DNA from: Aeromicrobium duanguangcaii
GTDB lineage: Bacteria; Actinomycetota; Actinomycetes; Propionibacteriales; Nocardioidaceae
Assembly (NCBI RefSeq): GCF_024508295.1
Contig: NZ_CP101990.1
Span: forward strand, 2,976,001 to 3,040,000
DNA length: 64,000 bases
Direction of reading: 5' to 3'
Part shown: one piece after another, positions 44,139 through 51,108 of the stretch
Numbering within the stretch: the first letter of the stretch is position 1
Layout: each line of letters opens with the position of its first letter
Translations under genes and position numbers: made by a program
Notes under the pieces: generated by a model
Databases searched by the model: none
What the model saw: only the letters and a program-made list of their open reading frames with translations
What the model was told of the DNA's origin: nothing

Positions 44139-45148
44139 CGGACCGCTCCGGCCAGGTGGACCGCTTCGGGGGTGCCGGTGCCGGCGCGCCAGCACCGGGC
44201 GTGCCGGTCCTCGATGTCCAGCAGCGCCTGCGGCTCCAGGCAACGATCACCGTCCGACAGCGGGCACCGACTCGCGAAGCGGCACCCCTGCGGCATGACA
44301 TCGAGCCCGGGAACCTGGCCGGGGATGGCCGGCATGGGCTCGTCGCGCGGGGTGTCGGGGCGAGGGATCGCCCGCAGCAACGCCTGCGTGTACGGATGGC
44401 GGGGGTCGCTCAGGATCTGCTCGGCCGTTCCGGTCTCGACGACCTCGCCGGCGTAGAAGACGACCACGCGGTCGGCCATCTCGGCGACCACGCCCATGTC
44501 GTGCGTGATCAGCATCAGGGCCACGCCGGTTTCGCGTTGCAGATCGCGGATCAGGCGCAGCACCTGCGCCTCGACCGTCACGTCCAGCGCTGTCGTGGGC
44601 TCGTCGGCGATCAACAGGCGCGGGGAGCACGCGAGCGCCCCGGCGATCATGACGCGCTGACGTTGTCCGCCCGAGAGCTGGTGGGGGTACGCGTCGATCT
44701 TCGACTCCGGGTCGGGGATGCCGACCTGCGACAGCAGCTCGACCGCGCGGGCCCGGGCCTCCTTGCGGCTCAGCCGCTGGTGCACCTGGATGGCCTCGCG
44801 CAACTGGCTGCCGATCGTGAACAGCGGGTCGAGCGCGGTCATCGGGTCCTGGAAGACGATCGAGATGTCGTTCCCGCGGATCCGCCGCAGCTGCTGCCGG
44901 GTGGCGTGGGTGATCTCCTCGCCGTCCCAGGTCACCGTCCCGCCGCTGATCCGGCCGTTGCCGAGGAGGCCGAGGATCGCGAGCGCCGTGACGCTCTTGC
45001 CCGATCCGGACTCGCCCACCACCGCGACGGTCTCGCCAGCATCGATCTGCAGACTCACCCCGCTGATGGCCTCGACGGTTCGGCCGCCGGTGCGGAACTC
45101 CACGTGCAGGTCGTCGACGTCGACGAGCCGACCGTTTGGTGTGGTCAT
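44135..45148 (-). CDS. ABC transporter ATP-binding protein (DppD/OppD type)
   Basis: 337 residues. Walker A is VVGESGSGKSVTALAILG, the signature LSGGQRQRVMIAGAL and Walker B LLIADEPTTALDVTVEAQ; the C-terminal HPY domain has the CRFASRCPLSDGDRC pattern. It is the first gene of a ten-gene operon (importer, then degradative enzymes) reaching to 35323. The promoter at 45189-45217 is a good TTGACA-N17-GATGAT and a TetR-type operator lies between it and the start codon. Confidence 0.94.
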   Translation of the reverse strand: MTTPNGRLVDVDDLHVEFRTGGRTVEAISGVSLQIDAGETVAVVGESGSGKSVTALAILGLLGNGRISGGTVTWDGEEITHATRQQLRRIRGNDISIVFQDPMTALDPLFTIGSQLREAIQVHQRLSRKEARARAVELLSQVGIPDPESKIDAYPHQLSGGQRQRVMIAGALACSPRLLIADEPTTALDVTVEAQVLRLIRDLQRETGVALMLITHDMGVVAEMADRVVVFYAGEVVETGTAEQILSDPRHPYTQALLRAIPRPDTPRDEPMPAIPGQVPGLDVMPQGCRFASRCPLSDGDRCLEPQALLDIEDRHARCWRAGTGTPEAVHLAGAVR

Positions 45149-45162
45149 CCTTGATCCCCAAT

Positions 45163-45179
45163 CTAGAATGTGACTCTAG
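45163..45179. promoter_or_regulatory. TetR-type operator CTAGA-N7-TCTAG (importer operon)
   Basis: CTAGAATGTGACTCTAG, the same dyad as at 34591, lies nine bases downstream of the leftward -10 box and 15 bases before the start codon of the DppD-type gene. It also reads as TCTAGAAT, five bases, TCTAGGAT, a 13-bp direct repeat. Confidence 0.65.
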
Positions 45180-45188
45180 GATGGGTTG

Positions 45189-45217
45189 ATCATCCAGCCG
45201 TGCCGTTGATGTGTCAA
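45189..45217 (-). promoter_or_regulatory. Promoter of the importer/catabolic operon
   Basis: Leftward TTGACA (45217-45212), 17-base spacer, GATGAT (45194-45189). The predicted start near 45182 places the operator at about +4 to +20, the same geometry as in the acyl-CoA dehydrogenase promoter. Confidence 0.65.
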
Positions 45218-45227
45218 GGGTCACATC
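45208..45227. repeat. Second dyad, GATGTG-N8-CACATC, in the divergent region
   Basis: A perfect 6/6 inverted repeat that covers the -35 box of the importer promoter. It differs from the CTAGA-type operator, so it may bind a second regulator (activator or repressor) or be fortuitous. Confidence 0.4.
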
Positions 45228-45295
45228 CAGCACCATCGGTCCCACCCCGCGTCCTGCGTGCGATATGAGACATCGGGATATACAAGAATGACGTT

Positions 45296-45312
45296 TTAGA
45301 ATAACGTTCTAG
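45296..45312. promoter_or_regulatory. TetR-type operator TTAGA-N7-TCTAG (exporter gene)
   Basis: TTAGAATAACGTTCTAG, one mismatch from the CTAGA-N7-TCTAG dyad, lies 12 bases before the start codon of the MFS gene and follows a possible -10 AAGAAT (45284-45289). Within it TAGAATAACGTTCTA is a perfect 5-bp inverted repeat, resembling but not matching the spacing of KstR boxes. Confidence 0.6.
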
Positions 45313-45323
45313 CCGGAGGTGCC

Positions 45324-46805
45324 GTGAAGAGCCAACACTCGGGCGTCAGTGCTGCCGCATGGTCGACGTTGTTCGTCGTGTGCCTGGTCAGCATGTTGAT
45401 CGGCCTCAATTCCAGTACGGTCAACGTCGCCCTGCCCGCACTGACCCGTCATTTCAACGCCTCGCACTTCGAGGCCAGCTGGCTCGTGCTGTCGTACATG
45501 GTCGCCAGCACGGCCTGCCTGCTGCTCTTCGGACGCATCAGCGACATGGTCAACCAGCGGATGCTCTACCTCGGCGCCCTGGCGATGTACACCGCCTGCA
45601 GCTTGGCCTGCGGCTTCGCTCCCACCGTGGAGTGGCTGATCGGACTGCGCACCGTCGCCGCCCTGGCCGGCGCGGTGCTGCTCGGCAACGGCGCGACCCT
45701 GATCCACTCGGTCTTCCCCAAGGACTCGCTCGGCTCGGCCATGGGCCTGTACGCGGCCTCGTTCCCCGTCGCGAGCCTCATCGGCCCGATCGCCGCAGGC
45801 TTCGTCCTGGAGATCACCGACTGGCGCTGGATCTTCTGGATGAACGTGCCGGTCGGGCTGATCGCGTTGTCCGTCGGCTTCTTCCTGCTGCGGCGGCACC
45901 GTGATCGCAGTGAGGCGACCGGCCTGGACCTGCCGGGGAACGTCCTGGTCATCGGTCTCATCACCTTGACGACCGTGGGCATCTCGATGGTGAGCGAGTT
46001 CGGCTGGAGCAGCCCGTTCGTCTACGGGAGCCTGCTGATCGCCCTGCTGCTGATCCCGCTGCTGGTGCTGGCCGAGCGCCGGAGCCCGTTCCCGGTCATC
46101 GACGTCGCCACGCTGCGCACCCACGGGGTCGGCCTGCTGCTGCTGGCCGGGTTCTTCCTCAGCGCCGGGCGGTTCCCCGCGATCGTCCTGATGAGCCTGT
46201 ACATGCAAGGACCCCTGGGCCTGCGCCCGGTCGAGACCGCGGTGCTCCTGCTCCCCATGCCGATCGGCAGCGTCCTCGGATCGCTGTGCGTCGGCTGGCT
46301 GTCCCGGCGTCGCACCGCCCGGCACATCTCGATGATCGGCGCGATCGTCGGTCAGGTCGGGATGATGCTGCTGACCGTCGCCGTGTTCGGGCAGACCGAG
46401 TGGGCCATCGCGGCCGGGCTCGTCCTGGTCGGCATGGGCACCGGACTGTTCATCGGCTCCAACGCCACGTCGCTGCTCGAGGCCACCCCGGACGACAGCC
46501 TCGGCGTCGTCAACGGGATGCGCCTGGCCGTCCAGAACACCGGCAACGTGCTGAGCCTCGCGATCGGCCTCACCCTGCTGACGGTGGGCCTGTCACCCGC
46601 CATGGGCGAGGCCGTCCTGCAGGCCTCGATCCCGGGCGACAAGGTGCCGCCCGAGATCATCGCCGGATTCGGCTGGTCGCTGACCCTGCTGTGCGTGCTG
46701 GGCCTGATCGGCACGGCGGTGTCGATCACCGCGGCCACCCGGCAGCCGGCACCGAGCCGGGGGGTCCAGGTCCCCGTGTGGAGCGGGGTCTCGGAGACCC
46801 CGTGA
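45324..46805 (+). CDS. MFS drug/metabolite exporter (DHA2, 14-TMS family)
   Basis: 493 residues with 14 predicted helices. Conserved motifs are GLNSSTVNVALPALTRHFNA in helix 1, FGRISDMVNQRMLYLGALAM (motif A) and the helix-5 GPIAAGFVLE of antiporters (motif C-like). DHA2 proteins export drugs or metabolites by proton antiport. GTG 45324 has GGAGG four bases upstream. It diverges from the importer operon and shares its type of operator, so it may extrude the substrate or an intermediate when levels are toxic. A hairpin overlaps its stop. Confidence 0.9.
   Translation: MKSQHSGVSAAAWSTLFVVCLVSMLIGLNSSTVNVALPALTRHFNASHFEASWLVLSYMVASTACLLLFGRISDMVNQRMLYLGALAMYTACSLACGFAPTVEWLIGLRTVAALAGAVLLGNGATLIHSVFPKDSLGSAMGLYAASFPVASLIGPIAAGFVLEITDWRWIFWMNVPVGLIALSVGFFLLRRHRDRSEATGLDLPGNVLVIGLITLTTVGISMVSEFGWSSPFVYGSLLIALLLIPLLVLAERRSPFPVIDVATLRTHGVGLLLLAGFFLSAGRFPAIVLMSLYMQGPLGLRPVETAVLLLPMPIGSVLGSLCVGWLSRRRTARHISMIGAIVGQVGMMLLTVAVFGQTEWAIAAGLVLVGMGTGLFIGSNATSLLEATPDDSLGVVNGMRLAVQNTGNVLSLAIGLTLLTVGLSPAMGEAVLQASIPGDKVPPEIIAGFGWSLTLLCVLGLIGTAVSITAATRQPAPSRGVQVPVWSGVSETP
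46784..46802. terminator. 8-bp hairpin overlapping the 3' end of the MFS gene
   Basis: CGGGGTCT and AGACCCCG pair around CGG, ending one base before the MFS stop codon TGA. It could stop transcription in both directions between the MFS gene and the convergent acyl-CoA dehydrogenase gene, which are only seven bases apart. Confidence 0.4.
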
Positions 46806-46812
46806 CCGTGGC

Positions 46813-47955
46813 CTAGATGCCCATCGAGCGGCCGATGATCTCCTTCATGATCTCGGTCGTGCCGCCGTAGATCGTCTGGATCCGGGTGTCGAGGTACGCC
46901 TTGCTGATCGGGTACTCGCTCATGTAGCCGTAGCCGCCGTGCAGCTGCAGGCAGGAGTCGGCGGTCTTCTTCTGCAGCTCGGTCGTCCACCACTTGCCCG
47001 CGGCGGCGTCCTCGATCGACAGCGTGCCCTCGTTCAGCGCCTCGATGCTGCGGTCGACGAACACCTGCGCGATGCGCTGCTCGGTCTCCAGCTCGGCCAT
47101 CACGAACCGCGAGTTCTGGAACGAGCCGATCGGCTTGCCGAACGCCTTGCGGCTCTTCACGTACTCGAGCGTCTGGTCGATCATCGTGCGGCAGGCGGCG
47201 GCCGCAACGACCGAGATCGTCAGGCGCTCCTGCGGCAGCTTCTCCATCAGGTAGATGAAGCCGCGGCCCTCCTCACCGATCAGGTTCTCAACCGGGACGC
47301 GCACGTTGTCGAAGAACAGCTCGGCCGTGTCCTGGGCCTTGAGCCCCATCTTGTCGAGGTTGCGACCGCGCTCGAAGCCGGCCATCCCGCGCTCGACCGC
47401 GATCAGCGAGACGCCCATGGCGCCTGCCTCGGGGTCGGTCTTGCAGGCGACGATCACGAAGTCGGAGTTGATGCCGTTGCTGATGAACGTCTTCGAGCCG
47501 TTGAGGACGTAGTGGTCGCCCTCGCGCACCGCCGTCGTCTTCATGCCCTGCAGGTCCGAGCCCGTGCCCGGCTCGGTCATCGCGATCGCGGTGATCATCT
47601 CGCCCGTCACGAACTTGGGCAGCCAACGCTGCTTCTGCTCGTCGGTGGCGTAGCTGAGCAGGTAGCCCGAGACCAGATCGGTGTGCAGCGGGAAGCCCAC
47701 GCCGCTGGCGCCGACGCGGGTCAGCTCCTCCTGGAGCACGACGTTGTAACGGAAGTCGGAGACGCCGCCGCCGCCGAACTCCTCGGGCATCATGAAGCCG
47801 AGGATCCCCAGCTCGCCGGCCCTCAGCCAGACCTCGCGCGGGACGATGCCGTCGTGCTCCCACTGCTCGTGGTGCGGGACGACCTCCTTCTCGAGGAAGG
47901 ACCGCACGGTGTCGCGGAACGACTCGTGCTCGGACTCGAACAGCGTGCGCTGCAT
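46813..47955 (-). CDS. Acyl-CoA dehydrogenase (FadE-type, long-chain/isovaleryl-like)
   Basis: 380 residues. Features are EFGGGGVSDFRYNVVLQEEL, AIAMTEPGTGSDLQGMKTTA, LNGSKTFISNG, GEEGRGFIYLMEKLPQERL, RKAFGKPIGSFQNSRFVMAE, LQLHGGYGYMSEYPISKAYL and IYGGTTEIMKEIIGRS. The usual catalytic Glu of medium- and short-chain enzymes is Gly here (YGGT), as in long-chain/isovaleryl-type enzymes that use a Glu elsewhere, so a long or branched substrate is likely. The ATG overlaps the racemase stop by one base, so the two are coupled. Confidence 0.93.
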   Translation of the reverse strand: MQRTLFESEHESFRDTVRSFLEKEVVPHHEQWEHDGIVPREVWLRAGELGILGFMMPEEFGGGGVSDFRYNVVLQEELTRVGASGVGFPLHTDLVSGYLLSYATDEQKQRWLPKFVTGEMITAIAMTEPGTGSDLQGMKTTAVREGDHYVLNGSKTFISNGINSDFVIVACKTDPEAGAMGVSLIAVERGMAGFERGRNLDKMGLKAQDTAELFFDNVRVPVENLIGEEGRGFIYLMEKLPQERLTISVVAAAACRTMIDQTLEYVKSRKAFGKPIGSFQNSRFVMAELETEQRIAQVFVDRSIEALNEGTLSIEDAAAGKWWTTELQKKTADSCLQLHGGYGYMSEYPISKAYLDTRIQTIYGGTTEIMKEIIGRSMGI

Positions 47956-49118
47956 CAGCTCTCCTGGTTCTCGACGACGACCTTGTTCTGGATCAGGTCG
48001 TCCACACCCTCGATGCCCCAGTCGGTCAGGGCCTCTCGCGTGCTGGCGCCCGGACGGTCCGGGGCGCGGTGGATCGTGGTCTCGGTGACCGAGAAGCGCG
48101 GCGCCGGCGCCGGCTGGGTGACGCCGTACTCGGTGACGTACGTGCCGCGGGCGACGTTGTGCGGGTGCTCGTACGCCTCCTCCAGCGCCATCACCGGGGC
48201 GACGCACGCGTCGGTGCCGGCGAACAGCGCGGTCCACTCGGCCTGCGTGCGGCTGAGGAACCAGCCGCGCAGCGTCGCGCGCAGCTCGGTCCAGTTCTTG
48301 GGGTCGTTGCGGTCGGGCAGGTCGCCGAGCCCGACCGACGCGAAGACCTCCTGCATCGCGTACCAGAACCGCGGCTCGAGCCCGCCGACGCTCATCCAGT
48401 AGCCGTCCGACGTCTCGTACACGTCGTAGAACGGGGCGCCGGTGTCGAGCAGGTTCTCGCCGCGGCGCGGGGACCAGGCCCCGGCCTGCTGCATGCTGAT
48501 GGTCATCGCCAGCAGGTGCGCGACGCCGTCGGTGATCGCCGCGTCGACGACCTGGCCCTCGCCCGTGGCGCGGGCGTGCGCCAGCGCCGCCAGCACGCCG
48601 GCGACGAGGTACATCGAGCCGCCGGCGAAGTCGCCGAGCAGGTTGAGCGGCACCTGCGGGGGTCCGCCGGCGCGGCCGATCGGGTCGAGCCCGCCGGCCA
48701 CCGCGATGTAGTTGATGTCGTGCCCGGCGCGGTCGGCCAGCGGGCCGGTCTGGCCCCAGCCGGTCATGCGGCCGTAGACCAGGCGCGGGTTCCGCTCGAG
48801 CGCGACGTCGGGTCCGAGACCCAGCCGCTCCATCACGCCGGGACGGAATCCCTCGAGGAGGATGTCGGCGCGCTCGATCAGGTCGAGCACCACGTCGACG
48901 CCTTGGTCGCTCTTGAGGTCGACAGCGGCGCTGGGCCGGTTCCGACCGAGAACATCGCGCTCGGGGGGTGCCACCTGCAAGGCGTTGCCACCCGGGCGAT
49001 CGATGCGGATGACGTCGGCGCCGAGATCGGCCAGGAGCATGGCGGCGAACGGTCCGGGCCCGATCCCCACCATCTCCACGACACGCACGCCGATGAGAGG
49101 TCCTGTGTTCTGGGTCAC
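47955..49118 (-). CDS. mcr: Alpha-methylacyl-CoA racemase (CaiB/BaiF family III)
   Basis: 387 residues. Family features are GPGPFAAMLLADLGADVIRI, EGFRPGVMERLGLGPDVALE, GRMTGWGQTGPLADRAGHDI and NLLGDFAGGSMYLVAGVLAA. His133 and Asp163 match the two catalytic bases of Mycobacterium tuberculosis MCR (His126 and Asp156, same 30-residue spacing). It epimerises 2-methylacyl-CoAs from branched fatty acids or steroid side chains so that an acyl-CoA dehydrogenase, encoded next, can act. GTG 49118 has CAGAAT six bases upstream, so the mRNA is leaderless. The promoter carries the fadA-like operator. Confidence 0.92.
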   Translation of the reverse strand: MTQNTGPLIGVRVVEMVGIGPGPFAAMLLADLGADVIRIDRPGGNALQVAPPERDVLGRNRPSAAVDLKSDQGVDVVLDLIERADILLEGFRPGVMERLGLGPDVALERNPRLVYGRMTGWGQTGPLADRAGHDINYIAVAGGLDPIGRAGGPPQVPLNLLGDFAGGSMYLVAGVLAALAHARATGEGQVVDAAITDGVAHLLAMTISMQQAGAWSPRRGENLLDTGAPFYDVYETSDGYWMSVGGLEPRFWYAMQEVFASVGLGDLPDRNDPKNWTELRATLRGWFLSRTQAEWTALFAGTDACVAPVMALEEAYEHPHNVARGTYVTEYGVTQPAPAPRFSVTETTIHRAPDRPGASTREALTDWGIEGVDDLIQNKVVVENQES

Positions 49119-49124
49119 GCCGCG

Positions 49125-49154
49125 ATTCTGACACCATCGCTGTCACAGTGGCAA
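49125..49154 (-). promoter_or_regulatory. mcr promoter with CTGACA-N7-TGTCA operator like that of fadA
   Basis: Leftward -35 TTGCCA (49154-49149), an 18-base spacer and -10 CAGAAT (49130-49125), then six bases to GTG. The dyad at 49128-49146 is CTGACA-N7-TGTCAC. It aligns with the fadA site including flanks (GATTCTGACACCAT), and both the -10 and the 18-base spacer are conserved. Confidence 0.65.
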
Positions 49155-49232
49155 CAGGGCATCCGTTCTGCACGCACAGCGCACCCCGTGAGCCGGTTCA
49201 CGCCTCGATGTTTCTGTGGCATGCTGCAATGC

Positions 49233-49268
49233 GACATCGCAAGTGTCACATCGACGCGGGTCGATGTG
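49233..49268. promoter_or_regulatory. GACA-N7-TGTC dyad and a 9-bp inverted repeat before the hydrolase gene
   Basis: GACATCGCAAGTGTC (49233-49247) repeats the GACA-N7-TGTC core of the fadA and mcr operators. It is followed at once by CACATCGAC-GCGG-GTCGATGTG (49247-49268), a perfect 9-bp hairpin that ends 16 bases before ATG 49285. A possible promoter is TTCACG-N17-CATGCT (49197-49225). The hairpin may regulate translation or be an operator. Confidence 0.45.
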
Positions 49269-49284
49269 CGAGAACGGGAGTCCC

Positions 49285-50124
49285 ATGCTGAGCGAACTGG
49301 CGTACACGCGACGAGGACAGGGCGAGCCCCTCGTCCTGCTGCACGGCATCGGACACCGCCGGGCCGCCTTCGAGCCGATCTTCGACGACCTCGCGGAGTC
49401 CTACGACGTCATCGCCGCCGACCTGCCGGGTCTGGGCGACTCCCCGCCGCTGCCGAAGGGCACGGGCTACTCGGCCGAGAACGTCACCGCCGCCATCGTC
49501 GAGAACTTCCAGAAGTGGGGCATCGAGAACCCGCACGTCGTCGGCAACTCCCTGGGCGGACTGCTGGCGATCTCGCTGGCCCAGAACGGACACGCCCGCT
49601 CGGCGACGTGCCTGGCCCCGGCCGGCTACTTCCGCCCGTGGAGCCTGCTGCAGGCCGGTCTCACCCTGATGCCGCTCAAGATCGGCTCGTACCTGCCGAA
49701 GCCGATCCTGCGACTGGTCTCGAAGACCACCTTCGGCCGGTTCTTCATCGGCTGGTCGCTCTACCACCGACCCGGCCGCTACGCGCCCGAGCGCGTCTAC
49801 GGCGACTCACTGGCGATGAAGAAGGGCTCCGGCTTCTGGCCCTACTTCCTGCGCTGTATCCCGCTGGGGTTCACCTCACCCGAGTCGTTCCGCGGCTCGG
49901 CCCGGGTGCCGTTGACGATCGCGTGGGGCGACAAGGACAAGATCCTGCACAAGTCGCAGGCCAAGCTGGCCGCCAAGCGGATGAAGCGCGCCGAGTTCGT
50001 GACCTTGAAGGACTGCGGGCACGTGCCCATGGGCGACGACCCCGAGCAGGTCGTCGCCGCGATCCTGCGCACGGCCGAGCGCGCCGACCTGACCGTGGCG
50101 CAGGACGACGCCTCCGTCGCCTGA
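49285..50124 (+). CDS. Alpha/beta hydrolase
   Basis: 279 residues. The oxyanion segment is PLVLLHGIGHRRAAFEPIFD, followed by YDVIAADLPGLGDSPPLP, nucleophile Ser in VVGNSLGGLLAISLA, Asp in IAWGDKDKILH and His in DCGHVPMGDD. The lid region (KIGSYLPKPILRLVSK) is hydrophobic and basic. The fold is that of small esterases, C-C hydrolases and epoxide-hydrolase relatives; the substrate is unknown. ATG 49285 with GGGAG upstream is preferred to earlier in-frame ATGs. It diverges from mcr and has a related operator core, so lipid or CoA-ester metabolism is plausible. Confidence 0.85.
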   Translation: MLSELAYTRRGQGEPLVLLHGIGHRRAAFEPIFDDLAESYDVIAADLPGLGDSPPLPKGTGYSAENVTAAIVENFQKWGIENPHVVGNSLGGLLAISLAQNGHARSATCLAPAGYFRPWSLLQAGLTLMPLKIGSYLPKPILRLVSKTTFGRFFIGWSLYHRPGRYAPERVYGDSLAMKKGSGFWPYFLRCIPLGFTSPESFRGSARVPLTIAWGDKDKILHKSQAKLAAKRMKRAEFVTLKDCGHVPMGDDPEQVVAAILRTAERADLTVAQDDASVA

Positions 50125-50151
50125 CCGCGTACGACCCGCTTAGGGTCGGGC

Positions 50152-51108
50152 ATGCGCTTCTCCACGTCCGGGAAGGTCCGCCGGATCGACCTGACCCTCG
50201 CCGCCGCCGTGATCACCGCCCTGCGCGACGAGTGGGCCGGGCTCACCTTCGGGCCCGGCGGCGCCGTCATGAACCCGCTCACGGACGAGCCGTTCCGCGA
50301 CCTCGTACTGGCCGACGGCCGGCACCGGACGCCCGGCGCGCGGTACGAGCTGATCACGCGGACGCCGGTGTTCGAGCCGGACCCCGAGCAACTGCGCGAC
50401 CTCAACGCCGAGATGTTGGACGGGAAGGACATCGGCGCTGCTGACATCGACTGGCAGGCCTACGGCGCCCGCAGCCGCGCCATCAGCGTGCAGACCGGCA
50501 TGACCGAGTCGACGACGGCCTTCACGCTCATCGCCGACGACGCGCGCCACCTCGCCGTCTCGGTCACCGACCCCGCGGGGGTGTGGTCGGTCGAGGTGGA
50601 CCTGATCCACGGGCAGTTGCCGCGCGTGGAGCTCGCCGGGCGCCACGACGCGACCGCGATGATCGCCGCCGAGGGAGCCCCCGGGTGCCTCGCTCGGCTG
50701 CTCGGCGGGATCGCGACCGGCACCGCGAGCATCGACCTCGCGGCGCTCGAGCAGCGCGGCAAGGGCACTCTGGCGCAGGCCTCCGGGCAGTTCAACCGCT
50801 TCCGCGGCACCGGCTCGGTCGACCTCAAGACCTCGGCCCGCGCCTGGGACGTGAAGGCCGGCGCCACCGTGCGGGGAAGGGGCCTGGGTCGACCCCTGCT
50901 GTGGTTCTTCGGCTCGCGCGCCCGCCGGGCGTTCGACGAGGCGGCCGCCTCCTTCTGGGACCGCCTGCCCCAGACGATGAACGAGACCGAGGCCGGGCTG
51001 CGCGAGCTGGCCGACCTGGCCCGCAGCGAGGGCGGGCTCGACCGCGTCGTCCGCCACACCCTGTGGGAGGACGGGTACGCCGACCGCGTGATGCCGCTCC
51101 GCGCCTAG
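50152..51108 (+). CDS. Protein of unknown function
   Basis: 318 residues; no family recognised. No signal peptide or transmembrane helix. Segments that stand out are LIADDARHLAVSVTDPAGVW, a beta-rich centre (KTSARAWDVKAGATVRGRGL) and the acidic C-terminal helices ETEAGLRELADLARSEGGLD. Possible domain borders are near residues 90 and 195. ATG 50152 has TAGGGT (50141-50146) five bases upstream, suggesting a leaderless transcript. The stop TAG overlaps the stop of the convergent ABC ATPase gene within CTAG. Normal codon use supports it as a real gene. Confidence 0.6.
   Translation: MRFSTSGKVRRIDLTLAAAVITALRDEWAGLTFGPGGAVMNPLTDEPFRDLVLADGRHRTPGARYELITRTPVFEPDPEQLRDLNAEMLDGKDIGAADIDWQAYGARSRAISVQTGMTESTTAFTLIADDARHLAVSVTDPAGVWSVEVDLIHGQLPRVELAGRHDATAMIAAEGAPGCLARLLGGIATGTASIDLAALEQRGKGTLAQASGQFNRFRGTGSVDLKTSARAWDVKAGATVRGRGLGRPLLWFFGSRARRAFDEAAASFWDRLPQTMNETEAGLRELADLARSEGGLDRVVRHTLWEDGYADRVMPLRA

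Noticed and set aside
45296..45312. KstR-type cholesterol-regulon box
   Set aside because: TAGAA and TTCTA half sites are present, but the inner spacing is five rather than the four bases of KstR sites, and the two sister sites do not fit the KstR consensus. It is better described as CTAGA-N7-TCTAG.
49216..49284. Earlier in-frame starts for the alpha/beta hydrolase
   Set aside because: They would place the start inside the operator-like dyad and hairpin region, and the added residues do not look like the family; ATG 49285 has a ribosome site.
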